Shown: positions 1-7,203 of the stretch, in pieces
Position numbering within the stretch: position 1 is the stretch's first letter
Layout: every line of letters starts with the position of its first letter
Assembly (NCBI RefSeq): GCF_024343775.1
Contig: NZ_RJUF01000194.1
Span: 169,864 to 233,863, forward strand
DNA from: Lacihabitans soyangensis
Lineage (GTDB): Bacteria; Bacteroidota; Bacteroidia; Cytophagales; Spirosomataceae
Direction: 5' to 3'
DNA: 64,000 bases
The notes under the pieces: generated by a model
What the model was told of the DNA's origin: nothing
The model's input: the letters and a program-made list of their open reading frames with translations, nothing else
The model's database searches: none
Made by a program: the position numbers and the translations under genes

Positions 1-1
1 C

Positions 2-1024
2 GTCTTGAATTTGAGTAAGAACAGCCTAGAAATAAAAAAACTTGGTTTGGTGAGTACATTAAAACCACAGATGGAAGCTTTTCTGGCCAAAACCAAAAAT
101 ATAAATGCTGATTATCAAGCAAACGCCATGGCATTGTGCAGGAATCTGGGATTTAAGTCCTCAACGCCCAAAATCAGCATTATTCCCGAAGGTTTTTTGA
201 GTTATTTACCTTTCGAATCGCTCATAGACCCGAAATCCAAGCAATTTATAGTTTTGAAGCATCAACTTTCGTATCATTATTCTTTATCCATTTGGTTGTT
301 TAACCAGCAGAACAATGTACGTATTTCTAACAAAAAACTAATCGCTTTCTCTCCACAATATAACCAATCAGAGGTAAGTTTGGTTAGGGCTGGTTTTGCG
401 GATTTAAAATTTGCTCGTGAAGAAGCTAACGCTATTGCAAGTCTGTTTGGAGGTGAAAGTGTAAAAAACCAAGAAGCCACCAAAGCAAGGTTTTTGAGTT
501 CGATAGACAAGTATGGAATCTTTCATTTTTCAATGCATTCACAGCTTTTTGAGGATGATTTTAATAAGTCCTGTTTAGTCTTCTCCAACAACGAAAAACT
601 CTTTTTCTCTGAATTATATAGTCTCAATTTTCCCGCTAAAATGGCCGTTTTAAGTGCCTGCGATACTGGAAATGGCATTTTAAAATCTGGGGAAGGTATC
701 ATGAGTATTTCTCGTGCACTCACATACGCCGGTGTGCAATCATCTGTTTACAGCCTGTGGCAAGTACCCGACAAAGAAACTGCCGAGATAATCATAAATT
801 TTTACAAAAATCTGAAAGAAGGTCAAGATAAAGACGAGGCTCTGAGCAATGCGAAGAAAACATTCATAAGCAAAAATCCGCTCAAAACTCACCCGTATTT
901 TTGGGCTGGTTTTGTGGTAAATGGCAATATGGAGCCTTTAGAAACCACCAATTATTGGCTTTGGATTCTTCTCGGCTTAATAGGAATTGCCGCCTTATAT
1001 TGGGTTTCTAAAATTAAAAAATGA
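2..1024 (+). CDS. CHAT domain protein, C-terminal part (5' end outside window)
   Basis: The reading frame is already open at the window edge, so only the last ~340 residues are visible. It is the C-terminal half of a CHAT (caspase-like HetF-associated with TPRs) protein. The cysteine-protease dyad is recognisable: His in IFHFSMHS (about visible residue 178) and Cys in LSACDTGNG (about residue 219), followed by the family's KSGEGI and SLWQVPD stretches. The protein ends in one predicted membrane helix (WLWILLGLIGIAALYW) and a short basic tail, so the CHAT domain is probably membrane-tethered. It closely resembles the complete 917-residue TPR-CHAT protein at 22530-25283, including the C-terminal helix, so the missing N-terminus is probably TPR repeats. 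Substrate unknown. Family assignment is sure; function is not. Confidence 0.88.
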   Translation, partial: VLNLSKNSLEIKKLGLVSTLKPQMEAFLAKTKNINADYQANAMALCRNLGFKSSTPKISIIPEGFLSYLPFESLIDPKSKQFIVLKHQLSYHYSLSIWLFNQQNNVRISNKKLIAFSPQYNQSEVSLVRAGFADLKFAREEANAIASLFGGESVKNQEATKARFLSSIDKYGIFHFSMHSQLFEDDFNKSCLVFSNNEKLFFSELYSLNFPAKMAVLSACDTGNGILKSGEGIMSISRALTYAGVQSSVYSLWQVPDKETAEIIINFYKNLKEGQDKDEALSNAKKTFISKNPLKTHPYFWAGFVVNGNMEPLETTNYWLWILLGLIGIAALYWVSKIKK

Positions 1025-1025
1025 T

Positions 1026-1143
1026 GCCCAAGTTTGTGTCATCACAAACTTCACAAAGTCCAAGTTTGTGTTCCCAAAAACTTCAAAAAGCCTAAGTTTG
1101 TGTTCCCATAACTTCATGCCCAATGTTTGTGTCCCCAAAAACA
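1026..1143. repeat. Four imperfect tandem copies of a ~30-bp unit
   Basis: Directly after the CHAT stop codon, four degenerate units built on CCAAGTTTGTGTTCCCAAAA follow each other, starting near 1026, 1059, 1090 and 1118. They fill the gap to the deacetylase gene. The reading frame running through them (from 987) is not a credible protein. No known element recognised. Confidence 0.6.
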
Positions 1144-1229
1144 TAACTCAAAACCATTTTTTGCTCCAAAGACAAAATTTCCTTACTTTTAAAGTCGGAA
1201 TTAATATTCAACCCAAACATCAACCTTCA

Positions 1230-2222
1230 ATGAAAAAGCTGCTGGTAATTTTGCTACTATTTTCTCAAAATATCTTTGCTCAAGAACCCACTTATGCCGA
1301 GAAATTGGGTTATCCGAAAGGCTCCAAAGTGCTTATTTTGCATATCGATGATGTGGGTATGTCGTATGATTCTAACCTGGGAGCCATAAAAGCCATGGAG
1401 GAAGGCGTGGCCAACTCATTAAGTATGATGATGCCTTGCCCGTGGATTCAAGATTTTTTCAAATATCTTGAAACCCATCCTCAAACTGATGCGGGTTTGC
1501 ACTTGACGCTCACTTCTGAATGGAAAGGTTACCGTTGGGGGCCATTGATGGGTAAACCTGCCGTTCCTGGACTGGTGGACAAACAAGGAGCTATGTGGCC
1601 AAGTGTAAGAGCCACAGCCACGAATGCTACTCCTGACGAAATAGAAAAAGAGATAAGAGCTCAAATAGACCGCTCACGCACCATGGGCTGGGAGCCAACA
1701 CACCTAGACACACACATGGGGACGGTTTTTGCCAGAAAAGATTTCCTAGAAAGGTATCTGAAAGTGGCCATGGAAGAGAAAATTCCCGTGATGTTTCCGG
1801 GAGGACACAATTCGATGATTCTACAAACTGAAAAAGACGCAGGACTCACCATAGAAATGACCACGGCGGTGGGCAAACAATTGTGGGCAGCTGGTCTGCC
1901 AGTGATTGATGATTTGCATAATGTTTCTTACGGCTGGGGATGCCCAGATGGCAAAAAAGACTGTTCAGATGCTGAATTGTTGGCTTCTAAAACCAAGAAA
2001 TATATAGAAACCATAGAAGCCCTAAAACCTGGCCTTACGATGGTAATTATGCACTGCACATGGCCCTCGGAGATATTTAAGTACATTTCTGACTCAGGAA
2101 TTGTTCGAAAAAGTGATGCCATGACGATGATGGATCCAGTTTTTAAGAAATATTTGGCAGACAATAAGATTATATTGACTACTTGGCGTGAGGTGGGGAA
2201 GAGACGTAGGGAACTTAAGTAA
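1230..2222 (+). CDS. YdjC/ChbG-family carbohydrate deacetylase, secreted
   Basis: 330 residues. The frame is open from 987, but the start is placed at ATG 1230 because it opens a clean signal peptide (MKKLLVILLLFSQNIFAQ); the upstream part is translated repeat DNA. The mature part has the YdjC/ChbG metal-site motifs: HIDDVGMS (about residues 39-46 of this start), DAGLHLTLTSEW and THLDTHMGT, plus a late VIMHCTW. The family deacetylates N-acetylated sugars such as chitooligosaccharides with a divalent metal. Location is probably periplasmic or outer-membrane facing. Substrate cannot be told from sequence. A palindrome begins at the base after the stop codon. Confidence 0.88.
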   Translation: MKKLLVILLLFSQNIFAQEPTYAEKLGYPKGSKVLILHIDDVGMSYDSNLGAIKAMEEGVANSLSMMMPCPWIQDFFKYLETHPQTDAGLHLTLTSEWKGYRWGPLMGKPAVPGLVDKQGAMWPSVRATATNATPDEIEKEIRAQIDRSRTMGWEPTHLDTHMGTVFARKDFLERYLKVAMEEKIPVMFPGGHNSMILQTEKDAGLTIEMTTAVGKQLWAAGLPVIDDLHNVSYGWGCPDGKKDCSDAELLASKTKKYIETIEALKPGLTMVIMHCTWPSEIFKYISDSGIVRKSDAMTMMDPVFKKYLADNKIILTTWREVGKRRRELK

Positions 2223-2243
2223 CAGCGATTTTTCAAATCGCTG
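2223..2243. repeat. Perfect 9-bp-stem palindrome (CAGCGATTT-TTC-AAATCGCTG)
   Basis: A perfect inverted repeat with a 3-nt loop starts immediately after the deacetylase stop codon. It may end transcription, although the following T-run is delayed (2263-2272). The same core recurs at 3382-3402 and 3527-3545, so it is a small local repeat family rather than a one-off terminator. Confidence 0.7.
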
Positions 2244-2338
2244 AATACAGTGAATAATTACTTTGTTTTTTATTGTGAAAATTATAAAATGAATATTGCC
2301 CATTTGAATTCAACATGCGACTTAGCAAAATCGCACTA

Positions 2339-3316
2339 CTAGTATTCCTTTTCCATGTATTGGTAAGGCAGCTGACCGCCTTGCCAGATTTTGACGTCCT
2401 TTTTGTACTGTTTATTGGTTCTTTTAAACAATTCTGGTTGTTCCATTGCCAATAAATCGGGCTTGCCGGCATCTACCCAGGCGGTATACCAAAAATTACT
2501 CACTTGTTGGATTGACTTCCGCATTTGTTTTTCTACCATACCGTTCAGCGATTTGTGTAACAATTCTGAGTATTCTTTGGTAAATACCCACTGGCCAAAT
2601 TTGTTCTTTACCACTTTGCCGTCTTTGTCTTTTTCATAAAGTTGGTCGGCCGGGAATTCGCTTCTTAGTTTTCGGTCTATAGCCAAAAGTGTGTCCACTA
2701 GAATGTGTGTGTCTCTGATGATGTTCCAGATTTCGGCGTCCACGTTTGTAATATAGGTTGCTGGCCCAACTTTGAGGTTATACCCTTTGGCATACCGTTC
2801 TACCAAAAGTGCCTCCCAGTGTGCATGAATTCCTCTTTGGTTGGTCAATTGGCCGTCGTGGTTAGACGAAGTGTGAAGTGGCATGTGTGCGTCAGCTAGA
2901 TAATGACCCAGTTCAGCGGCAGAAAACAAGGTTTCGGTGCGGCGACCATTTTTCATAGAATTCACCAAACTTTTGTAGGTATCGCTCATAAACCAAGGCA
3001 AATTCCCCCACTTTTGGAGACTTTTTTCATCCCATTTACGGGTGCGTATACTATCAAAAGGAATATCACCAAAGTCTTCAATATCAATAAAATGGCGAGG
3101 ATTTTCGGCTTTGTCTTTCAGGTGGCTGTATTTTCTGACATCGGGTAGATTACCGCCCTCTGAGATGAAATCTATGTGACGGTAGAAAAACTGTGCTATG
3201 GGTTGCGGTAATGAAAATATGGCCGATTGATTGATGGCATAATGCCCCCACATACCCCACGAACTTAGAAATACTACGAAAAGAGTTGCCACCGATATTA
3301 AGCCTATTCGCTTCAT
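2339..3316 (-). CDS. Zinc-dependent phospholipase C / S1-P1 nuclease superfamily protein
   Basis: 325 residues. The N-terminal hydrophobic stretch (ISVATLFVVFLSSW) is a signal peptide; the mature protein would begin near the Trp of WGMWGHYAINQ, as in this superfamily where an N-terminal Trp and His bind zinc. Further likely ligands are the Asp in LPDVRKY, His in PRHFID, the cluster ELGHYLADAHMPLH, SNHDGQ and HAHWE. All three zinc-site regions are therefore present. The family hydrolyses phosphodiesters, either phospholipids or single-stranded nucleic acid; sequence alone does not decide between them. It is secreted and transcribed convergently with the deacetylase gene. It has no operon partner in the window. 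Confidence 0.85.
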   Translation of the reverse strand: MKRIGLISVATLFVVFLSSWGMWGHYAINQSAIFSLPQPIAQFFYRHIDFISEGGNLPDVRKYSHLKDKAENPRHFIDIEDFGDIPFDSIRTRKWDEKSLQKWGNLPWFMSDTYKSLVNSMKNGRRTETLFSAAELGHYLADAHMPLHTSSNHDGQLTNQRGIHAHWEALLVERYAKGYNLKVGPATYITNVDAEIWNIIRDTHILVDTLLAIDRKLRSEFPADQLYEKDKDGKVVKNKFGQWVFTKEYSELLHKSLNGMVEKQMRKSIQQVSNFWYTAWVDAGKPDLLAMEQPELFKRTNKQYKKDVKIWQGGQLPYQYMEKEY

Positions 3317-3381
3317 GGAATGTTGTTTTTTAGTTTTGATTGAAGTATCAAAATTACGAAAAATATGATACGACTTACGTA

Positions 3382-3402
3382 TTTCGATTTTTCAAATCGA
3401 AA
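3382..3402. repeat. Palindrome TTTCGATTT-TTC-AAATCGAAA
   Basis: Second member of the CGATTT-TTC-AAATCG palindrome family. It lies about 65 bp upstream of the phospholipase-like gene start, in the gap between two divergent genes. A half copy (TTTTGAAAAATCGCTTTAC) lies at 3441-3459. It could be an operator; no regulator is identified. Confidence 0.6.
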
Positions 3403-3526
3403 ATCAATGAAATGAAAGATGGCTAATGTTCATTTCATGGTTTTGAAAAATCGCTTTACGGTTGTTTTGTGTTTTGGTTTTTCAAAATGAAAAGTGGAGG
3501 GAATGAATTGGGTAAAATTGGTTTTT

Positions 3527-3561
3527 AGCGATTTGAAAAATCGCTTTACTTGTTATCTTTG
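3527..3561 (+). promoter_or_regulatory. Bacteroidota-type promoter overlapping a palindrome
   Basis: TTTG at 3532-3535 and TATCTTTG at 3554-3561 are separated by 18 bp, which fits the Bacteroidota primary-sigma consensus TTTG-N17-20-TAnnTTTG. The -33 TTTG lies inside the palindrome AGCGATTTGAAAAATCGCT (3527-3545), so anything binding the palindrome would block the promoter. The transcript would run through the GC-rich element at 3581-3692 into the gene at 3725. Confidence 0.65.
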
Positions 3562-3580
3562 TTCTTTGCGGTCTGTTGTG

Positions 3581-3692
3581 CTGCGAAAGGGATAGAGCCG
3601 GTACCCCACAGGAGCCGACGCTAGGAGGCGACGAGGAGTAAAGGCGAAAGCCCGACCCTTGGGCCTGATGCAATCGGACCAAGGGATTCGCC
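3581..3692 (+). other. GC-rich structured intergenic element
   Basis: A strikingly GC-rich block inside AT-rich DNA, lying between the promoter at 3527-3561 and the gene at 3725. It contains a near-direct repeat (GGAGCCGACG at 3611, GGAGGCGACG at 3624), the phrase AAAGGCGAAAGCCCGACCC and a hairpin whose arms CCCTTGG (3656-3662) and CCAAGGG (3679-3685) match perfectly. Similar GC-rich blocks ending in GAAAGCCCGACCC are, from memory, frequent between genes in Cytophagales. It may be part of a leader RNA, a small RNA or a dispersed repeat. The minus-strand frame across it (3482-3682) has no protein-like features. Confidence 0.5.
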
Positions 3693-3724
3693 CAGATTTA
3701 TTGTCAATTTAAACTACCGATGGT

Positions 3725-4282
3725 ATGAAAAAATTATTGTTTTGTTGCGGTTTTCTGTTTACCGCTGGTGTTTTTGCTCAGGTTTTACCGAACGAACAGC
3801 AAATAAAAGAGGCGACGATGGCTTTGCCAGAAGCGGACAGGCCCAATGCGAAAATATGGGGCTACGATGCGGATGGTGAAATGGTGGTTTTGCAAAAAGG
3901 AGGTAGTGGATATATTTGTTTGGCGGATGATCCCAACAAAAAGGGTTTCAGTGTGTCGTGTTATCACCAAGATTTGGAGCCTTTTATGGCTCGTGGTCGT
4001 GCTTTGCAAAAGGAGAATAAGTCGTTTAAGGAGGTTTTTGACATACGTGAGGCAGAGGCCAAAAAGGGCAAATTGAAAATGCCGAAGAATCCATCGACTT
4101 TGCATATTTTGAGTGGAGAGAGTTTGGAAAAAGCCAATTATCGCTATGTGGTGTATATTCCTTGGGCAACGGCGGCTTCTACAGGTTTGCCGCTAAAGGA
4201 AGTGGTACCAGGAGCTCCGTGGATTATGGACCCGGGCACGCACAGGGCACATATCATGATTTCGCCACCTACAAAGAAATAA
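3725..4282 (+). CDS. Secreted protein of unknown function
   Basis: 185 residues, starting with a clear signal peptide (MKKLLFCCGFLFTAGVFAQ). The mature part has no motif I recognise. It is rich in short hydrophobic strands (DGEMVVLQKGG, SGYICLADD, YRYVVYIPWA), has two cysteines (in YICLA and VSCYH) that might pair, and ends in a His-containing THRAHIMISPP. It opens a plus-strand run; the next gene (MazG-like) starts 3 bp after its stop codon, so the two are probably co-transcribed from the promoter at 3527-3561. I do not assign a function. Confidence 0.75.
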   Translation: MKKLLFCCGFLFTAGVFAQVLPNEQQIKEATMALPEADRPNAKIWGYDADGEMVVLQKGGSGYICLADDPNKKGFSVSCYHQDLEPFMARGRALQKENKSFKEVFDIREAEAKKGKLKMPKNPSTLHILSGESLEKANYRYVVYIPWATAASTGLPLKEVVPGAPWIMDPGTHRAHIMISPPTKK

Positions 4283-4285
4283 ACA

Positions 4286-4612
4286 ATGGACATAAAAGAT
4301 GCACAAAGCATTGTAGATGAATGGATTAAAACTGTTGGTGTTAGGTATTTCAACGAACTCACGAATACGGCCATATTGATGGAAGAGGTGGGTGAAGTGG
4401 CCAGAATAATGGCTCGGCGATACGGTGAGCAGTCAGAGAAGGAGTCAGACAAAAACAAGGATTTGGGAGATGAGATGGCCGATGTGCTGTTTGTGTTGAT
4501 ATGTTTAGCGAATCAAACGGGCATAGATTTGAGCGAAGCTTTTGTGAAGAATTTGGAGAAAAAGACCATGCGAGATTTTGACAGACACAAGAATAACCCG
4601 AAGCTGGGGTGA
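4286..4612 (+). CDS. MazG-like nucleotide pyrophosphohydrolase
   Basis: 108 residues, the size of a single-domain MazG/RS21-C6-type enzyme. The metal-binding helices are clear: EEVGEVAR (about residues 33-40) and DEMADVLF (about 61-68), the ExxE and ExxD motifs that hold magnesium. Family members hydrolyse nucleoside triphosphates to monophosphate and pyrophosphate, often clearing non-canonical or excess (d)NTPs in the cytoplasm. The exact substrate cannot be read. The start codon follows the upstream stop by 3 bp, so translation is probably coupled. A downstream gap of about 126 bp separates it from the membrane-protein gene. Confidence 0.9.
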   Translation: MDIKDAQSIVDEWIKTVGVRYFNELTNTAILMEEVGEVARIMARRYGEQSEKESDKNKDLGDEMADVLFVLICLANQTGIDLSEAFVKNLEKKTMRDFDRHKNNPKLG

Positions 4613-4738
4613 GTAAACTGAGACGAATTTTATGGAAATAAGTAAAGATTAATAAATGAGAGGTTTTCAATTGTGAACGCACTGCATTCACAATTCAGTT
4701 GTACCCATTATCCTTGTAGAAAATTAGAAATATAGAAA

Positions 4739-5632
4739 ATGCTAAAAATATTAATAAAATCCTTCCATCAAATATACCAAAAGCCAAAATTGGTTCTACT
4801 TCTCTATGCAGTAGGTTTCATATTGGCTATGTTGGTGGCCAGGCCGTTTTATGTAACATTTCTGAACGAGGCCAATACGTCTGTGGCTTTGGATAAGTTG
4901 ATAGCCGACTTTGACTTTATGATTTTTACAGACTTTTTTCACCAAAGCCAGAAAGCTTTCAGACCATTTGTACCTCTGGTTTTTGTGCTGGGTTTGGTCT
5001 ATCTGTTGCTCAATACCTTCTTTGCAGGAGGTACTTTAGATGCCACGGAACAAGACAAATTCAAGTTTCCACGTTTTTTTGAAGCCTCGGCACAGCATTT
5101 TGGCCGATTTGCCATGCTTTTGGTCTTTCTTTTTATCTTTTTAATGGTTTTGGTCTCTTTGGCTGGCATGTTTTTCTTCATTTTTGCAGCTATTGCGGAG
5201 GGTGGCTCAGAGAAAGACTACATTTTGTGGATGATTCCTCCTGTGCTTATTCTTGTGTATTTTATTGGTTTTGTGGTGATAATGGGCGATTATGGCAGAG
5301 TGATGTTGTTCAAATCAACAACACTTTCACCTTACAGTGCTTTTTGGAAGGCTTTCAGCTATATTTTCAAAAGGCCAACCACAATAGCACTTTTTTGGTT
5401 GATTATTGTTTTAGGTATTATACTCTCTGTGGTTTATTTGAGCATAGATAGTTTGATAGGAATGCACTCTGGGCTGACTATTTTTTTGATGTTTTTAGTG
5501 CAACAAGTTTTTGTTTTTGGCCGAACATTTCTAAAAATAAGTACTCAAATAGCTGCCAAAAACTATTTTGAAACAAGACCTATAGAGTTAGAAAAAGTAA
5601 TTGTGGTAGCTGAAACTGCAGAAGAAAACTAA
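4739..5632 (+). CDS. Multi-pass membrane protein of unknown function
   Basis: 297 residues with about six predicted membrane helices (for example LVLLLYAVGFILAMLVA, LVFVLGLVYLLLNTFFAGG, AMLLVFLFIFLMVLVSLAG, PPVLILVYFIGFVVIMG, IALFWLIIVLGIILSVVYL and FLMFLVQQVFVFG). Between helices 2 and 3 there is a cytoplasmic-looking charged loop. No catalytic or transport motif is visible; the general look is that of the glycerophosphoryl-diester-phosphodiesterase-like or DUF975-like membrane families, but I do not assert either. The DUF2480 gene starts 4 bp downstream, so the two genes probably form an operon that continues into pnuC. Confidence 0.75.
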   Translation: MLKILIKSFHQIYQKPKLVLLLYAVGFILAMLVARPFYVTFLNEANTSVALDKLIADFDFMIFTDFFHQSQKAFRPFVPLVFVLGLVYLLLNTFFAGGTLDATEQDKFKFPRFFEASAQHFGRFAMLLVFLFIFLMVLVSLAGMFFFIFAAIAEGGSEKDYILWMIPPVLILVYFIGFVVIMGDYGRVMLFKSTTLSPYSAFWKAFSYIFKRPTTIALFWLIIVLGIILSVVYLSIDSLIGMHSGLTIFLMFLVQQVFVFGRTFLKISTQIAAKNYFETRPIELEKVIVVAETAEEN

Positions 5633-5636
5633 AAAA

Positions 5637-6152
5637 ATGGAGGCAGAAATAGTAAATAAAGTGGCCAATAGTGGCCTGATATCATTTGATTTGGAGGATT
5701 ATTTCCACCAAGGCGAGCGTGTGGTTTACGATATCAAGGAAAATCTTTTTATGGGATTGATTCTGAAAGAAAAAGATTTTAGAGAGTTCCTGAAATCAAA
5801 AGATTGGTCGGAATATAGTGGAAAAAATGTAGCGATCATCTGCTCTGAAGACGCTATAGTACCTACTTGGGCTTACATGCTCTTGGCCATTCAGCTAGAG
5901 CCTTATGCCAATATGGTGGTTTTTGGAAGCTTGGAAGACTTGGAGAAAAAACTCTATGAACAAGCTCTTAATGACCTGGATTTAGCCCAATTTAAAGACC
6001 AAAGAGTAGTAGTGAAAGGCTGCAGCAATGCTCAGATTCCGACCTATGTTTATGTAGAACTAACCCGAAGGCTCAAGCCCATTGTAAAAAGTTTAATGTT
6101 TGGCGAGCCTTGTAGTACAGTGCCACTTTTTAAATCCAAAGTAGTTGCCTAA
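5637..6152 (+). CDS. DUF2480 family protein
   Basis: 171 residues matching the DUF2480 family, which is almost confined to Bacteroidota: N-terminal EIVNKVANSGLISFDLE, the central FMGLILKEKDFREF, then CSEDAIVPTWAYML and VVKGCSNAQIPTYVYVE, ending in FGEPCSTVPLFK. No signal peptide or membrane helix, so cytoplasmic. The biochemical role is unknown; the two Cys-containing segments (IICSEDA, VVKGCS) and the final PCSTV are conserved in my memory of the family and could mark a functional site. The 3' end overlaps the likely TTG start of pnuC by 8 bp, indicating co-expression. Confidence 0.88.
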   Translation: MEAEIVNKVANSGLISFDLEDYFHQGERVVYDIKENLFMGLILKEKDFREFLKSKDWSEYSGKNVAIICSEDAIVPTWAYMLLAIQLEPYANMVVFGSLEDLEKKLYEQALNDLDLAQFKDQRVVVKGCSNAQIPTYVYVELTRRLKPIVKSLMFGEPCSTVPLFKSKVVA

Positions 6153-6801
6153 TCTTTTCGATATCAGAAACATCTTCTTCACCATTTGGGGCTATGAAAT
6201 GAGCCATTTGGAATTCTGGGCTACGGTTTCGGGTGGCTTGGCAGTTTGGCTTTCTGTGAAAGAGAATGTTTGGTCTTGGATTTTGGGTCTTGTGAATGTG
6301 GTTCTTGCATCAATTATGTTTTACCAAATTCAGCTCTATCCTGATATGTTTCTGCAAGGTTTTTTCTTTGTGACGAACATCATCGGTTTTTGGTTGTGGA
6401 AATTCCCTAAAGTAGAAAATGCTAACCTGAAAAACGAACTGAAAATCACAAAATTGGAGCCTAAAACTTCTGCATTTCTAATTGTTGGAGGATTGATAGC
6501 CACTTATTTGATGGGTACTTTCTCTAAAAACCTCCACGATATATTCCCGAAACTTTTCAGTCTTCCGAGTGCTTTTCCTTACATGGATAGTTTTACTACC
6601 GTGATGAGCATTGTGGCCACGTTTATGCTCATGAAAAAGAAAGTAGAAGCATGGTGGATGTGGCTCGCCATAGATATTATCAGCACCTACATGTATTTCG
6701 TAAAAGACGTAAAACTTTACTCACTTCTATATTTCGTTTTCTGTATTATTGCTGTTTTTGGTGCAGTGGAATGGACTAGGAAGTGGAAACAAGGAAGTTA
6801 A
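6145..6801 (+). CDS. pnuC: Nicotinamide riboside transporter PnuC
   Basis: 218 residues with about seven membrane helices typical of PnuC. Supporting motifs: SVKENVWSWILGLVNVV, FLQGFFFVTNIIGFWLWKFP with its aromatic cluster, and EAWWMWLAIDIISTYMYFVK. PnuC imports nicotinamide riboside (or, in relatives, other ribosides or thiamine) by facilitated diffusion, followed by phosphorylation inside the cell. The start is placed at TTG 6145, overlapping the DUF2480 gene, because the segment LFDIRNIFFTIWGYEMSHLEF belongs to the usual N-terminus of Bacteroidota PnuC; the alternative ATG at 6199 would cut it off. A degraded second copy lies at 10019-10467. No riboswitch is evident upstream, since the gene starts within the previous one. 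Confidence 0.88.
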   Translation: MPNLFDIRNIFFTIWGYEMSHLEFWATVSGGLAVWLSVKENVWSWILGLVNVVLASIMFYQIQLYPDMFLQGFFFVTNIIGFWLWKFPKVENANLKNELKITKLEPKTSAFLIVGGLIATYLMGTFSKNLHDIFPKLFSLPSAFPYMDSFTTVMSIVATFMLMKKKVEAWWMWLAIDIISTYMYFVKDVKLYSLLYFVFCIIAVFGAVEWTRKWKQGS

Positions 6802-7186
6802 GATTTGGGAAATCGGGATGTCTAATTGATTTTTTTAAAAAAAAGCATAATTTTAAGAGTTAAAAATCGGGTTCAGTTTTTTATTTCCAATTGATTGTAA
6901 GTCTTTTTAGCTTTGAGTACTTTCGACCTACTTAGCTGGCAAAATCTACCAGGATACCTAAACTTATTGAAATAGTACGAAAGAATTAGACATTGTAGGT
7001 AGCCAAGTAGTAAATAAATTATTCAAACTGACCCAAAATCTCAACAACCGATTCCTGATAGACGATTACTGTTGAATTCCACTAACTATTAAATGTACAA
7101 CCTTAAATTTTTTTAAGATTGTACGTTAAATTAAACTACCCATAAAATTTTGAGTCCAAATTATCGTATTAGTATATAGAAACTTT
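6802..7186. other. Gene-free stretch with one hairpin
   Basis: AT-rich DNA without a credible coding frame. A hairpin with arms GTACAACCTTAAA and TTTAAGATTGTAC (7095-7124, one mismatch) lies about 75 bp before the next gene. An imperfect inverted repeat around CTACTTAGCTGGC (6931) and GCCAAGTAG (7002) is also visible. TAA at 7186-7188 closes the frame just before the sugar dehydrogenase gene. Nothing else recognised. Confidence 0.5.
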
Positions 7187-7187
7187 A

Positions 7188-7203
7188 AAGGAGATACATT
7201 ATT
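7188..7203 (+). promoter_or_regulatory. Strong Shine-Dalgarno upstream of an ATT start codon
   Basis: AAGGAG at 7188-7193 is an unusually good ribosome binding site for this genome. In the frame of the sugar dehydrogenase there is no ATG, GTG or TTG between the stop at 7186-7188 and TTG 7501. A complete signal peptide is nevertheless encoded from ATT 7201, which has the ideal 7-nt spacing from the site; ATT 7198 is an alternative. The gene therefore appears to start at ATT. Confidence 0.6.

Noticed and set aside
987..1229. N-terminal extension of the YdjC/ChbG deacetylase
   Set aside because: It is translated tandem-repeat DNA overlapping the CHAT gene end; ATG 1230 opens a normal signal peptide.
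3482..3682. Minus-strand 66-residue open frame
   Set aside because: It runs through the GC-rich structured element and palindrome, has no conserved-looking composition and starts at no plausible ribosome site.
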